Part shown: one piece after another, positions 1 through 7,226 of the stretch
Numbering within the stretch: position 1 is the stretch's first letter
How the letters are laid out: each line of letters opens with the position of its first letter
Origin: an uncultured Collinsella sp.
GTDB lineage: Bacteria > Actinomycetota > Coriobacteriia > Coriobacteriales > Coriobacteriaceae
DNA length: 26,826 nucleotides
NCBI GenBank assembly: GCA_959596505.1
Contig: CAUFWM010000019.1
Span: 1 to 26,826 of the forward strand
Reading direction: 5' to 3'
Position numbers and translations under genes: made by a program
The notes under the pieces: model-generated
Databases searched by the model: none
Told to the model about the DNA's origin: nothing
What the model saw: only the letters and a program-made list of their open reading frames with translations

Positions 1-739
1 GCGCGATGAGCGTCCATGGGTCCAAGTCGCGCTCCGCGTCCTTGGGACGACGGCGTAGCGGCGTGTTGGTGAGATAGGAGACGGAGTGGGCAGAGCGAAA
101 GCGCTTGAGCTCCTCGGCGGGGTATTCGAGCTTTGCCATGGCAAGCATCGCAGTATGGCGGACGCCGGCGGGGTCGTTGGGCGCAAAGTCCAGGCTGCGG
201 TTTGCGGCTTCGAGCGACATGCGATAGCGGCCGCTAATGAGGGCGCGCGATGCCAAGGCGGCAAGCCAGCGCAGGTAGGGACGGCGGGTCAGATCGCCTG
301 CAGCCTCACGCTCGTAGGGGTCCTGCGCCGAGGCAATCTTGAGCGCCAGGTCGTGCTCCACTTCGTCACACTTGGACACCAGATACTGTACGTACTCCTC
401 GTTGGAGTTGGCGGTGAGGGCGGTCAGCATGCGCTGGGCGTCCCAGTTGGTGGGGTCGAGCGCGGCTGCCTCGCGAAGCATGTTCTCGGCAGCGGCCTCT
501 TCTTGCTCTGCCTGGGTATCGTCAGGGATAAAGGGAATGCGGTAGTCGACAGCCTCGACCACCTTGGCAATGAGGTGCCCGGCGCGGTCGCGGTCGTGCA
601 CGATGAGCGGCGCGGGGTTGCGGGTGAATTGTTCCATTAGACGCTCTACGGCGGCACCGTCGGTGAGCGGGATATTGTCGCGGCGCAAGGCCTCAAGAAC
701 GAGGCGATGGCAATCCTCTTGAATGGGATCGAATGCCAT
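1..739 (-). CDS. Partial helical-repeat (TPR-like) protein, function unknown
   Basis: This open frame starts at 739 and runs off the left edge without a stop, giving 246 visible residues. The start has an excellent ribosome site (AAAGGAGG, about 5 nt before the ATG). The protein begins MAFDPIQEDCHRLVLEALRR and is rich in Ala, Leu, Glu and Arg. It contains helix-pair patterns such as ENMLREAAALDPTNWDAQRM and SLEAANRSLDFAPNDPAGVR, which resemble tetratricopeptide-type repeats. I see no catalytic motif, signal peptide or membrane segment. It is transcribed away from the alcohol dehydrogenase gene on the other side of a 511-bp gap. A plus-strand frame at 86-640 in the same DNA is a shadow of it. 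The repeat-fold call is inference. Confidence 0.75.
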   Translation of the reverse strand, partial: MAFDPIQEDCHRLVLEALRRDNIPLTDGAAVERLMEQFTRNPAPLIVHDRDRAGHLIAKVVEAVDYRIPFIPDDTQAEQEEAAAENMLREAAALDPTNWDAQRMLTALTANSNEEYVQYLVSKCDEVEHDLALKIASAQDPYEREAAGDLTRRPYLRWLAALASRALISGRYRMSLEAANRSLDFAPNDPAGVRHTAMLAMAKLEYPAEELKRFRSAHSVSYLTNTPLRRRPKDAERDLDPWTLIA

Positions 740-1250
740 GGGGCCTCCTTTGCTGCGGTTAGGGTTCAAATGTCTCTATATAAGGTTCTAGTTTACCCGC
801 ATGTGGCACACCGGGGGTGCCGCACTTGGACATGCACCTTTGCACCACGAAGACGGATGTCAGACGGATGTCGCACAAATGTCGGCATCTTGGACGACTG
901 AGTGGTATCACGGTGCCGCAAACGGTCGATTTTTGGCGGCGAACGGGGCGCATTTTGGAGGGGCACAGTCCTGCCCGGGATATGTGATCAACCTTGATAA
1001 AACGTTTGCCCAGCTTGGGAGTATGAATGCCCCATAAGGGTCTTCAGGGATAGAAAAAACGTTTCATCATTGTCGGCTTTAGGTGAATAACTGACCAACC
1101 AGAACGGTAAAATAGTGTTTGTCTGAGCGTTGAGACGTTTAGACATCGCGCATTGTCATCGCCGGCAACGCGCAAAACGGTCCTAACGGAGCCAATCGGG
1201 TGCTCCGTTATATACGCAAGTCTAAGAGGGGCTTGTTTAGGAGGCACAGT
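740..1250. other. Divergent intergenic region, 511 bp
   Basis: No convincing gene is present. It must hold the promoters of both flanking genes, but I could not fix a clear -35/-10 pair. A direct repeat GACGGATGTC lies near 851-870. The last 70 bases hold a 9-bp inverted repeat (listed separately) and the ribosome site AGGAGG at 1239-1244 of the dehydrogenase. Short open frames here have no ribosome sites and lack protein-like composition. Confidence 0.6.
1184..1210 (+). promoter_or_regulatory. Inverted repeat in the leader of the iron alcohol dehydrogenase gene
   Basis: TAACGGAGC at 1184-1192 and GCTCCGTTA at 1202-1210 are exact reverse complements around a 9-nt loop. They lie 41 bp before the start codon. 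No T-run follows, so it is not an ordinary terminator. It could be a leader hairpin or an operator for a repressor of this fermentation gene. It does not match the Rex consensus (TTGTGAA-type arms). Confidence 0.45.
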
Positions 1251-2474
1251 ATGGGACGTTTTACCAATCCTCGCGATCTGTACTTTGGTGAGGGCGCTCG
1301 CCACGAGGTGAAGAACCTCAAGGGCAAGAAGGCCATCATCGTTTCTGGCGGCAGCTCTATGCGCCGCGGCGGGTTCCTGCAGGACGTTGAGGCCGACCTC
1401 AAAGAGGGCGGCTTCGAGGTCAAGCTGTTCGAGGGCGTCGAGTCCGATCCGTCCATCGAGACGGTCATGAAGGGCGCCGAGGCCATGCGCGAGTTCGAGC
1501 CCGACTGGATTATCGCCATCGGCGGCGGCTCGCCCATCGATGCCGCTAAGGCCATGTGGGTCTTCTACGAGTATCCCGAGGAGTCCTTCGATAACATCAT
1601 CCAGCCGTTCAGCTTCCCTGAGCTGCGTCAGAAGGCTCACTTCTGCGCCATCTCCTCTACCTCCGGTACCGCTACCGAGGTCACTGCCTTCTCCGTCATT
1701 ACCGACTACGCCAAGGGCATCAAGTACCCGCTGGCCGACTTCAACATCACCCCTGATGTCGCCATCGTCGACCCCGAGCTCACCTACACCATGCCCGCCA
1801 AGCTGTGCGCTCATACCGGCATGGACGCTCTGACCCACTGCATGGAGGCCTACGTTTCCACCTGCGCTTCTATGTTCACCGACGCCAACGCTCTGCACGG
1901 CATCCGCGAGATCGTCGAGTGGCTGCCCAAGTCCTATGCTGGCGACCATGAGGCCCGTCAGCACATGCACGAGGCTCAGTGCATCGCCGGTATCGCCTTC
2001 TCCTCGGGCCTGCTCGGCATCGTCCACTCCATGGCTCACAAGACCGGTGCTGCCTTCGAGAACGGCCACATCATCCACGGTGCCGCTAACGCCATGTACC
2101 TGGGCAAGGTCATCCAGTGGAACTCCAAGGACCCGCGTGCTGCCGAGCGTTACGCTTACGTAGCCAAGGAGATCCTGCACCTTCCCGGCGAGACCAACGA
2201 GGAGCTCATCGCTGCGCTCGTCCAGAAGATTCGCGACCTCAACGACCAGCTCAACATTCCGCAGTCCATCAAGGATTACGCGAATGGTGGCGTGAAGGTC
2301 GACGCCGAGAACCCGCAGATGGTTTCCGAGGAGGAGTTCCTCGCGAAGCTCCCCGAGATCGCCGCGAACGCCGAGCAGGACGCCTGCACGCCGGAGAACC
2401 CGCGTGAGACCAAGGCTGCCGACTTCGAGAAGATCCTCAAGGCCTGCTACTACGACACCGACATCGATTTCTAA
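1251..2474 (+). CDS. Iron-containing alcohol dehydrogenase (group III ADH)
   Basis: This 407-residue cytosolic enzyme should interconvert an alcohol and an aldehyde or ketone with NAD(P)H. The start at 1251 is chosen for AGGAGG at 1239-1244. The family signatures are present. The nucleotide-binding GGGSPIDAAK is at about 91-100, with TSGTATEVTAFS after it. All four metal ligands are in place: D192, H196 (MDALTHCMEAY), H263 (HSMAHKTG) and H276 (HIIHGAAN). The protein is about 20 residues longer than classical members, mostly in an acidic C-terminal tail. It resembles clostridial butanol or propanediol-type dehydrogenases, but the substrate cannot be read from sequence. Two glycerol dehydrogenase genes follow on the same strand, which suggests a role in redox balance or in glycerol and diol fermentation. 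Confidence 0.93.
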   Translation: MGRFTNPRDLYFGEGARHEVKNLKGKKAIIVSGGSSMRRGGFLQDVEADLKEGGFEVKLFEGVESDPSIETVMKGAEAMREFEPDWIIAIGGGSPIDAAKAMWVFYEYPEESFDNIIQPFSFPELRQKAHFCAISSTSGTATEVTAFSVITDYAKGIKYPLADFNITPDVAIVDPELTYTMPAKLCAHTGMDALTHCMEAYVSTCASMFTDANALHGIREIVEWLPKSYAGDHEARQHMHEAQCIAGIAFSSGLLGIVHSMAHKTGAAFENGHIIHGAANAMYLGKVIQWNSKDPRAAERYAYVAKEILHLPGETNEELIAALVQKIRDLNDQLNIPQSIKDYANGGVKVDAENPQMVSEEEFLAKLPEIAANAEQDACTPENPRETKAADFEKILKACYYDTDIDF

Positions 2475-2496
2475 TCGACTCTTGTTATCGTAACGA

Positions 2497-2539
2497 GGGG
2501 CTCCGCACGTATCTGTACGGAGCCCCTTTCTTTTTTATT
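2497..2539 (+). terminator. Rho-independent terminator, or leaky terminator before gldA
   Basis: GGGGCTCCG (2497-2505) pairs perfectly with CGGAGCCCC (2518-2526) and is followed by TTTCTTTTTTATTT. It ends the upstream dehydrogenase transcript. The next start codon is only 19 bases beyond, leaving little room for a separate promoter. Confidence 0.9.
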
Positions 2540-2557
2540 TTAGAGAATGGGATAGTT

Positions 2558-3658
2558 ATGGCTTCAATTTTCAATAGCCCCAGCAAGTACATCCAGGGCC
2601 CGGACGAGCTGGCCAAGCTCGGTTCCTATGTCGAGCCGCTCGGCGCTAAGGCCCTCGTCATCGTGACGCCTTCGGGCAAGAAGCGCGTCGGTGCCAAGAT
2701 TGAGGGCGGTTTTGCTGAGGCTAAGGCCGAGCTGCTGTTTGAGGACTTTAACGGCGAGTGCTCCAAGGGCGAGGTCGATCGCCTGGTTGCGCTCGCTCGC
2801 GACAACGGTTGCGACATCATCGTCGGCGTCGGTGGCGGCAAGATCCTCGACACCGCGAAGGCCGTCGCCTATTACCTGGAGTCCCCGGTTATCATTTGTC
2901 CCACCATTGCTTCGACCGATGCCCCGTGTTCGGCGCTTTCGGTGCTCTATACCGATGACGGTCAGTTCGACAAGTACCTCTTCCTGAAGGCAAACCCCAA
3001 TATCGTCCTTATGGATACGACGGTTATCGCGGCGAGCCCGGTGCGCCTGACGGTTTCCGGTATGGGCGATGCGCTCGCAACCTATTTCGAGGCTCAGGCG
3101 ACGCACGATGCCGACGGCGGCACCTGCGCTGGCGGCAAGGGCGGCATGGCCGGCCTGGCGCTCGCCAAGCTCTGCTACGAGACGCTTATGGCCGATGGCG
3201 TCAAGGCCAAGGTCGCGCTGGAGAAGGGTGCGCTCACGCCTGCCGTCGAGCACATCATCGAGGCCAACACGCTGCTTTCGGGCATTGGCTTTGAGAGCTC
3301 GGGCCTTGCTGCTGCTCATGCCATCCACAATGGTCTGACGATGCTGCCCGAGTGCCACGGCATGTATCACGGCGAGAAGGTCGCCTTTGGCACCATCGTC
3401 CAGCTGGTACTCGAGAATGCCCCGACCGAGAAGCTCGAGGAAGTCTTGGGCTTCTGCATTGAGCTGGGCCTGCCGGTCACGATGAAGGAACTTGGCGTTG
3501 CCGAGCTTACGCGCGAGCAGGCCATGATTGTTGCCGAGGCTGCCTGCGCGCCCGATGACACCATGTGCAACATGCCGTTTGAGGTGACTCCCGAGATGGT
3601 CGCAAACGCCATCCTGGGTGCCGACGCGCTGGGCCACTACTATCTCATGGATGAGTAA
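2558..3658 (+). CDS. gldA: Glycerol dehydrogenase (NAD-dependent), first copy
   Basis: This 366-residue enzyme is almost exactly the length of E. coli GldA. It should oxidise glycerol to dihydroxyacetone with NAD+, or run in reverse, using one zinc ion. The NAD-binding loop GVGGGKILDTAK is at about 90-101. The expected metal ligands are D171 (MGDALATYFEA), H254 (AAAHAIHNG) and H271 (MYHGEKVAFG). The ribosome site is weak (GGGATAG), and a strong terminator hairpin sits immediately upstream. Expression may therefore depend on read-through from the alcohol dehydrogenase gene or on a promoter buried in the hairpin. A second, diverged copy follows at 3803. A distinct diol specificity is possible. 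Confidence 0.93.
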   Translation: MASIFNSPSKYIQGPDELAKLGSYVEPLGAKALVIVTPSGKKRVGAKIEGGFAEAKAELLFEDFNGECSKGEVDRLVALARDNGCDIIVGVGGGKILDTAKAVAYYLESPVIICPTIASTDAPCSALSVLYTDDGQFDKYLFLKANPNIVLMDTTVIAASPVRLTVSGMGDALATYFEAQATHDADGGTCAGGKGGMAGLALAKLCYETLMADGVKAKVALEKGALTPAVEHIIEANTLLSGIGFESSGLAAAHAIHNGLTMLPECHGMYHGEKVAFGTIVQLVLENAPTEKLEEVLGFCIELGLPVTMKELGVAELTREQAMIVAEAACAPDDTMCNMPFEVTPEMVANAILGADALGHYYLMDE

Positions 3659-3672
3659 ATCAAGCTAAGGAA

Positions 3673-3706
3673 GGGGCAAAGCCAGCAGATGGCTTTGCCC
3701 CTTTTT
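3673..3706 (+). terminator. Rho-independent terminator of gldA
   Basis: GGGGCAAAGCCA (3673-3684) pairs perfectly with TGGCTTTGCCCC (3690-3701) and is followed by TTTTT. It lies 15 bp after the gldA stop codon. Confidence 0.95.
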
Positions 3707-3710
3707 GCTA

Positions 3711-3772
3711 TGGTGCAAAGTGGCCTGTCTCCAATGCACAAGTTGGTGCAGGGGGCAGGTTACTTTGTACCA
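3711..3772. repeat. Long imperfect palindrome, REP-like intergenic element
   Basis: A 17-bp stem (3711-3727 with 3756-3772) closes a 28-base loop. The loop contains its own 5-bp stem, TGCAC (3735-3739) with GTGCA (3746-3750). The three non-Watson-Crick positions in the outer stem are all G-U pairs when read as plus-strand RNA. The element lies between a terminator and the next gene. It may be a dispersed palindrome or a structured RNA leader. Confidence 0.65.
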
Positions 3773-3802
3773 ATCGTTGTTTGATGAAGGGCGGATTCTC
3801 GT

Positions 3803-4870
3803 ATGGCGCTTCCCATGGTTTATGGCGGTCCCGGCCGGTATGTTCAGGGGCCGGGCGAACTTTCGCGTCAGGGCAGGTATTTGTCATGGTTGGGCTGCGC
3901 TGCTTATGTCTTGTTTGACCAGGGCACCGAGGATCGGCTGTGCAAGCAGATCGTCGATGGATTTCTGGACGAAGATCTAAGTGAGCCGTTCTTTAAGATT
4001 TATGACGGTCCGTGTACGGAAGACGCCGTTGTCGAAATGGCTAAGGAAGCCCGGGCCGAGTATTGCGACATGGTGGTGGGTATTGGCGGCGGCAAGATAC
4101 TCGATATTGCCAAGGCCGTTGCGTTTTATGCCGAGATGCCGTTGTGCGTATGCCCCACGGCGGCTTCGATGGACGGTCCGTGCAGCGCGATTTCGGTGCT
4201 GTATCACGAGGATGGGTCGTTCGACCACTACCTGATGCTCGAGAAGAATCCAGACCTGGTCGTGGTCGATACCAACGTGGTCGCGGCAGCCCCACTGCGT
4301 ATGACGGTCGCTGGCATGGGCGACGCACTGGCAACGTACTTCGAGGCGCGTTCGTGCGCCGCGGCGCACGGTACCAACGAGCACGGTGGCGAGCCGGGGC
4401 ACTTGGCTCTGGTCGCGGCTCGCGCCTGCTACGACACGCTCATGGAGTGCGGCGTCGCTGCCAAGCGCGATCTCAAAAAAGGGCGTACATCGCCGGCGGT
4501 TGAGCGCCTGATCGAGTGCAATATTCTGCTTTCGGGTGTTGGCTTTGAGAGCGGTGGTTTGGCGCTGGCGCATGCCATCGCCAACGGTCTGACGATTCTG
4601 CCCGAGTGCAAGGCAATGCATGGCGAGGCCGTGGCATTTGGCCTGGTGGTGCAGCTGCGCCTGGAGCGTGCACCCGAGCTTGATCAGGTGCTCGAGTTTT
4701 GCCAGCGCGTTGGTCTGCCGACGACGCTCGAGGAGCTGGGCCTTGGCGAGATTTCCGATGCCGATCTGCAGAGTGTTGCAAATGCGGTCTTTAGAAATGA
4801 GCGTAATATGGCCAACGAGCAGGCCAAGGTGACAAAACAAAAGCTCGTGCAGCTCATGCGCGAGGCATAG
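3803..4870 (+). CDS. Glycerol dehydrogenase-like enzyme, second diverged copy
   Basis: This 355-residue paralogue of the preceding gene keeps the same fold and the NAD loop GIGGGKILDIAK (about 93-104). All three zinc ligands are present: D174 (MGDALATYFEA), H257 (LALAHAIANG) and H273 (AMHGEAVAFG). It differs in the N-terminal 60 residues and has a one-residue deletion in the ECHGMYHGE loop (here ECKAMHGE). Its C-terminus is shorter. Such changes near the pocket suggest a different polyol or hydroxy-carbonyl substrate. The ribosome site is poor (AAGGGCGG, far upstream). The palindrome at 3711-3772 lies in its leader. It probably arose by tandem duplication followed by divergence. Confidence 0.88.
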   Translation: MALPMVYGGPGRYVQGPGELSRQGRYLSWLGCAAYVLFDQGTEDRLCKQIVDGFLDEDLSEPFFKIYDGPCTEDAVVEMAKEARAEYCDMVVGIGGGKILDIAKAVAFYAEMPLCVCPTAASMDGPCSAISVLYHEDGSFDHYLMLEKNPDLVVVDTNVVAAAPLRMTVAGMGDALATYFEARSCAAAHGTNEHGGEPGHLALVAARACYDTLMECGVAAKRDLKKGRTSPAVERLIECNILLSGVGFESGGLALAHAIANGLTILPECKAMHGEAVAFGLVVQLRLERAPELDQVLEFCQRVGLPTTLEELGLGEISDADLQSVANAVFRNERNMANEQAKVTKQKLVQLMREA

Positions 4871-5019
4871 CTTGCGCTTGATTGACCTTGTGCAATCGAG
4901 GCAGCGATAGGCTGTTGGTTATTTCCCTCAAGGTGCACCGCGTGTAATTTGCCCGAGGTGTGGGCCGATAGCGTATCATTATCTCTTGCTTGTTTGCACT
5001 GCTCAGGGAGGGGCCGCGC

Positions 5020-6273
5020 ATGGCGCAGGAACACGATCTGTTTGATGACATTATCGAGATCAGCAAGGGTTTCGACTTTCTTAAAAACCCGCTTGGCGGC
5101 GTGACCGATGCGCTCGATCCGTCGGCACCGCAGTGGAATCCTGCCGACTACAAGGAGCGTCCGCGCGGCAACACCATTCCGTGCCTGACCTGCAAAAACG
5201 AAAAGAGCGGCTGCACCGCGTGCATGGACGTGTGCCCGGTCAACGCTATCGAGGTCGAGGAAGACGCCATTGAGATCCTCGACTCCTGTCGCAAGTGTGG
5301 CCTGTGCGCCGCTGCCTGTCCGGCCGAGGCGATCATCTCGCCGCGCCTGGCGCCTAAAAACCTGTATGACGATATCGTCTCTGCCGCTACGAGCCACGAG
5401 ACCGCCTACGTCACCTGCACGCGCGCCCTCAAGCGTATGCCGCGCGAAAACGAGGTCGTCGTTGCCTGCGTGGGCGATATTACGGCCGAGACCTGGTTCT
5501 CGGTACTGGCGGACTATCCCAACGTGAGTGTGTACCTGCCACTGGGCGCGTGCGATAAATGCCGCAACACCGGTGGCGAGGATATTCTGGGCGAGGCCAT
5601 CGCCACTGCCGAGGAGTGGGCCGGTACGGGCATGGGCCTGGAGGTCGACCCCAAGAGCCTCAAATGCCATAAGCGCCGCGAGTACGAGCGCAAGGAGTAC
5701 ATGGAAAAGATTGCCCGCACCACGGGCCTGACGGTGACCAAGCTCAATCCGGCGACGGCGGCACTGGCCTCGGTGACGCAAAAGCTCAAGGCCCATCGCC
5801 ATCAGATTACCCAGCTGGAGCGCACGCTCAACACCATGTGCGGCACCACGACGACCAAACGTCGCCGTTCGCTCACGCACGGGCGGCAGCTGGTGCTCTC
5901 GACGCTGCAAAACCACCCCGAGCTTGCCCAGAACATGCAGGTGAGCACGCCGGAATGCGATTTTGACAAGTGCACGTCGTGCGGCGAGTGCGTCAACGTG
6001 TGCCCCACGTTTGCCTGCGATTTGGTGGGAAGCGGTCGCTTTGCGCTGGAGTCCACGTATTGCTTGGGCTGCGGTGCCTGCGTCAAGGTGTGCCCCGAGC
6101 ATGCGCTCAAGTTGGTTGAGCATGACGCGTCCAATCTGGTCGTCGTCGATCCCGAAGCCGAGGAAAAGGCTGCCCAGAAGGCCAAGGCTCACGAAGAAGC
6201 TGAGAAGGTCAAGGCCGAGGCAAAGGCCAAGCTGGACAAGATGCTCGACCAGGTGGAGAAGCTCGCGGACTAG
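5020..6273 (+). CDS. Multi-cluster 4Fe-4S ferredoxin-like protein with charged helical tail
   Basis: The protein has 417 residues. The start at 5020 is chosen for AGGGAGG at about 5004-5010; an in-frame ATG at 4990 lacks a ribosome site. An N-terminal pair of clusters is formed by C55, C58, C65, C68, C72 and by C90, C93, C96, C100. The first of these is stretched (CLTCKNEKSGCTACMDVCP). A central domain (about 130-260) has further cysteines (VACVGD, GACDKC) and recalls electron-transfer or hydrogenase-associated subunits. Two more ferredoxin motifs follow (CTSCGECVNVCP, CLGCGACVKVCP). The last 40 residues are almost all Ala, Lys and Glu and should form a helix or coiled coil. It probably carries electrons between soluble redox enzymes. 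The partner is unknown, and no membrane segment or signal peptide is visible. Confidence 0.8.
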   Translation: MAQEHDLFDDIIEISKGFDFLKNPLGGVTDALDPSAPQWNPADYKERPRGNTIPCLTCKNEKSGCTACMDVCPVNAIEVEEDAIEILDSCRKCGLCAAACPAEAIISPRLAPKNLYDDIVSAATSHETAYVTCTRALKRMPRENEVVVACVGDITAETWFSVLADYPNVSVYLPLGACDKCRNTGGEDILGEAIATAEEWAGTGMGLEVDPKSLKCHKRREYERKEYMEKIARTTGLTVTKLNPATAALASVTQKLKAHRHQITQLERTLNTMCGTTTTKRRRSLTHGRQLVLSTLQNHPELAQNMQVSTPECDFDKCTSCGECVNVCPTFACDLVGSGRFALESTYCLGCGACVKVCPEHALKLVEHDASNLVVVDPEAEEKAAQKAKAHEEAEKVKAEAKAKLDKMLDQVEKLAD

Positions 6274-6292
6274 CTAAAAGAGCGTAAATGAT

Positions 6293-6323
6293 GGCCGGTG
6301 GGACAGGTACTGCCCCGCCGGCC
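6293..6323. repeat. GC-rich hairpin after the ferredoxin-like gene
   Basis: GGCCGG-T-GGG-A-CAG pairs with CTG-C-CCC-G-CCGGCC around a 3-base loop; one position is a G-U pair and one is mismatched. No T-run follows on the plus strand (AAAAATA instead). It may end or stabilise the upstream mRNA, but it is not a textbook terminator. Confidence 0.55.
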
Positions 6324-6397
6324 AAAAATAGTTGCGGTGGAATAGTTCCTGTTTTGCCCTTAAGCTGGCCATTCTAGGAACTATTCCACCGCAACTA
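6324..6397 (-). terminator. 22-bp perfect palindrome acting as terminator of the GntR gene
   Basis: Bases 6329-6350 and 6376-6397 are exact 22-bp reverse complements around a 25-base loop. Read on the minus strand, the stem runs into TATTTTT, so it can terminate the regulator gene that ends at 6406. The stem is far longer than a terminator needs, which suggests an intergenic repeat element reused as one. Confidence 0.75.
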
Positions 6398-6405
6398 ATA
6401 GATGG

Positions 6406-7161
6406 TTAGCTCATACTGCTCTGATGGGTCTCGCTGCCGTTATTGCGGCGGGTGACCGTTTCGTGGAGTAAAAAGAAGCTGGGAACCTGCTTTGTCTCGG
6501 TGTATTCCATAAGGATGCCGTCGGCGTTGTAGGTCTGTCCGCGTACAACGGCGAGTGCGTTAAAGTCGTCGAGATCGAGTACGCGTGTATCCTCGGGCGT
6601 GGGATGCTCAATCGTTACATCGCGTTTGCCCGTGGCAATCTTAATTCCAAGGCCTTCTTCGAGGTAACGATAAATCGATTCGTTGACAATCTCGGGTGTC
6701 AGCCCCGGTACCTGTGAGCTTAGGTAATAGGAGTCGTCGGAGCACACGGCTCGTCCGTCTGCATAACGGATGCGTTTGGCACGTGTGAGTTCACAGCCTT
6801 CGGGAAACCCGGTAATCTTGGAGAGCGCCTTGTTACAGACGAGGAGCTCAAAGACAGTGGTGACCGTTTTGAGCTCAAAGCCTCGGCTAGCTGCGATTTC
6901 CTTAAAGGTCTCGAGTCCGCCGCCGCCACGATTCGTCTCGTCACTGATGTTGCGAATGACGCGCATGCCTTTGCCTTGTTGGGGGAGCACGTAGCCATCT
7001 GCCGCAAGCATCGAGATGGCGCGACGGACCGTCATGCGCGAACAGCCAAACAGCTGCGTGAGTTCAGTCTCCGAAGGCAGATAACTCTGATAGGCGTATG
7101 TGCCGTCGTCAATCGACTGCTTCACGTTGTCATAAATAGTTTGGAAGATGGCTCGCGCCAT
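6406..7161 (-). CDS. GntR family, HutC/TreR-type transcription regulator
   Basis: This 251-residue regulator has an N-terminal winged helix-turn-helix (about 5-70), including the signature LPSETELTQLFGCSRMTVRRAISMLAADGYV in overlapping parts. A C-terminal UTRA ligand domain (about 95-240) ends in EYTETKQVPSFFLL. Members of this subfamily bind sugar phosphates or amino sugars and regulate carbohydrate genes. It lies just downstream of the zinc dehydrogenase gene, on the same strand, in a locus with a divergent PTS and glycosidase. It is the natural candidate to bind the ACTTGT(A/C)TAGA-type palindromes at 8304-8333 and 8449-8464. The ligand is probably an alpha-glucoside phosphate, by inference. 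Confidence 0.9.
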   Translation of the reverse strand: MARAIFQTIYDNVKQSIDDGTYAYQSYLPSETELTQLFGCSRMTVRRAISMLAADGYVLPQQGKGMRVIRNISDETNRGGGGLETFKEIAASRGFELKTVTTVFELLVCNKALSKITGFPEGCELTRAKRIRYADGRAVCSDDSYYLSSQVPGLTPEIVNESIYRYLEEGLGIKIATGKRDVTIEHPTPEDTRVLDLDDFNALAVVRGQTYNADGILMEYTETKQVPSFFLLHETVTRRNNGSETHQSSMS

Positions 7162-7226
7162 GACGGTCTCCTAGAGCTGGGTGCGTGAACGACGGATGAG
7201 GGCCGTCCGCGCAGGTGTCAATCGAT

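Noticed and set aside
86..640. 184-residue plus-strand open frame at the left end
   Set aside because: The opposite strand has a continuous frame from a strong ribosome site at 739 with much more natural composition; this one is its shadow.
1044..2180. 378-residue minus-strand frame opposite the iron alcohol dehydrogenase
   Set aside because: Val/Gly/Asp-rich antisense shadow of a clear gene with all catalytic residues.
2564..3637. 357-residue minus-strand frame opposite gldA
   Set aside because: Antisense shadow caused by biased codon use in a high-GC gene.
4684..6192. 502-residue minus-strand frame opposite the ferredoxin-like gene
   Set aside because: His/Arg/Ala-rich antisense shadow; the plus strand has four iron-sulphur motifs.
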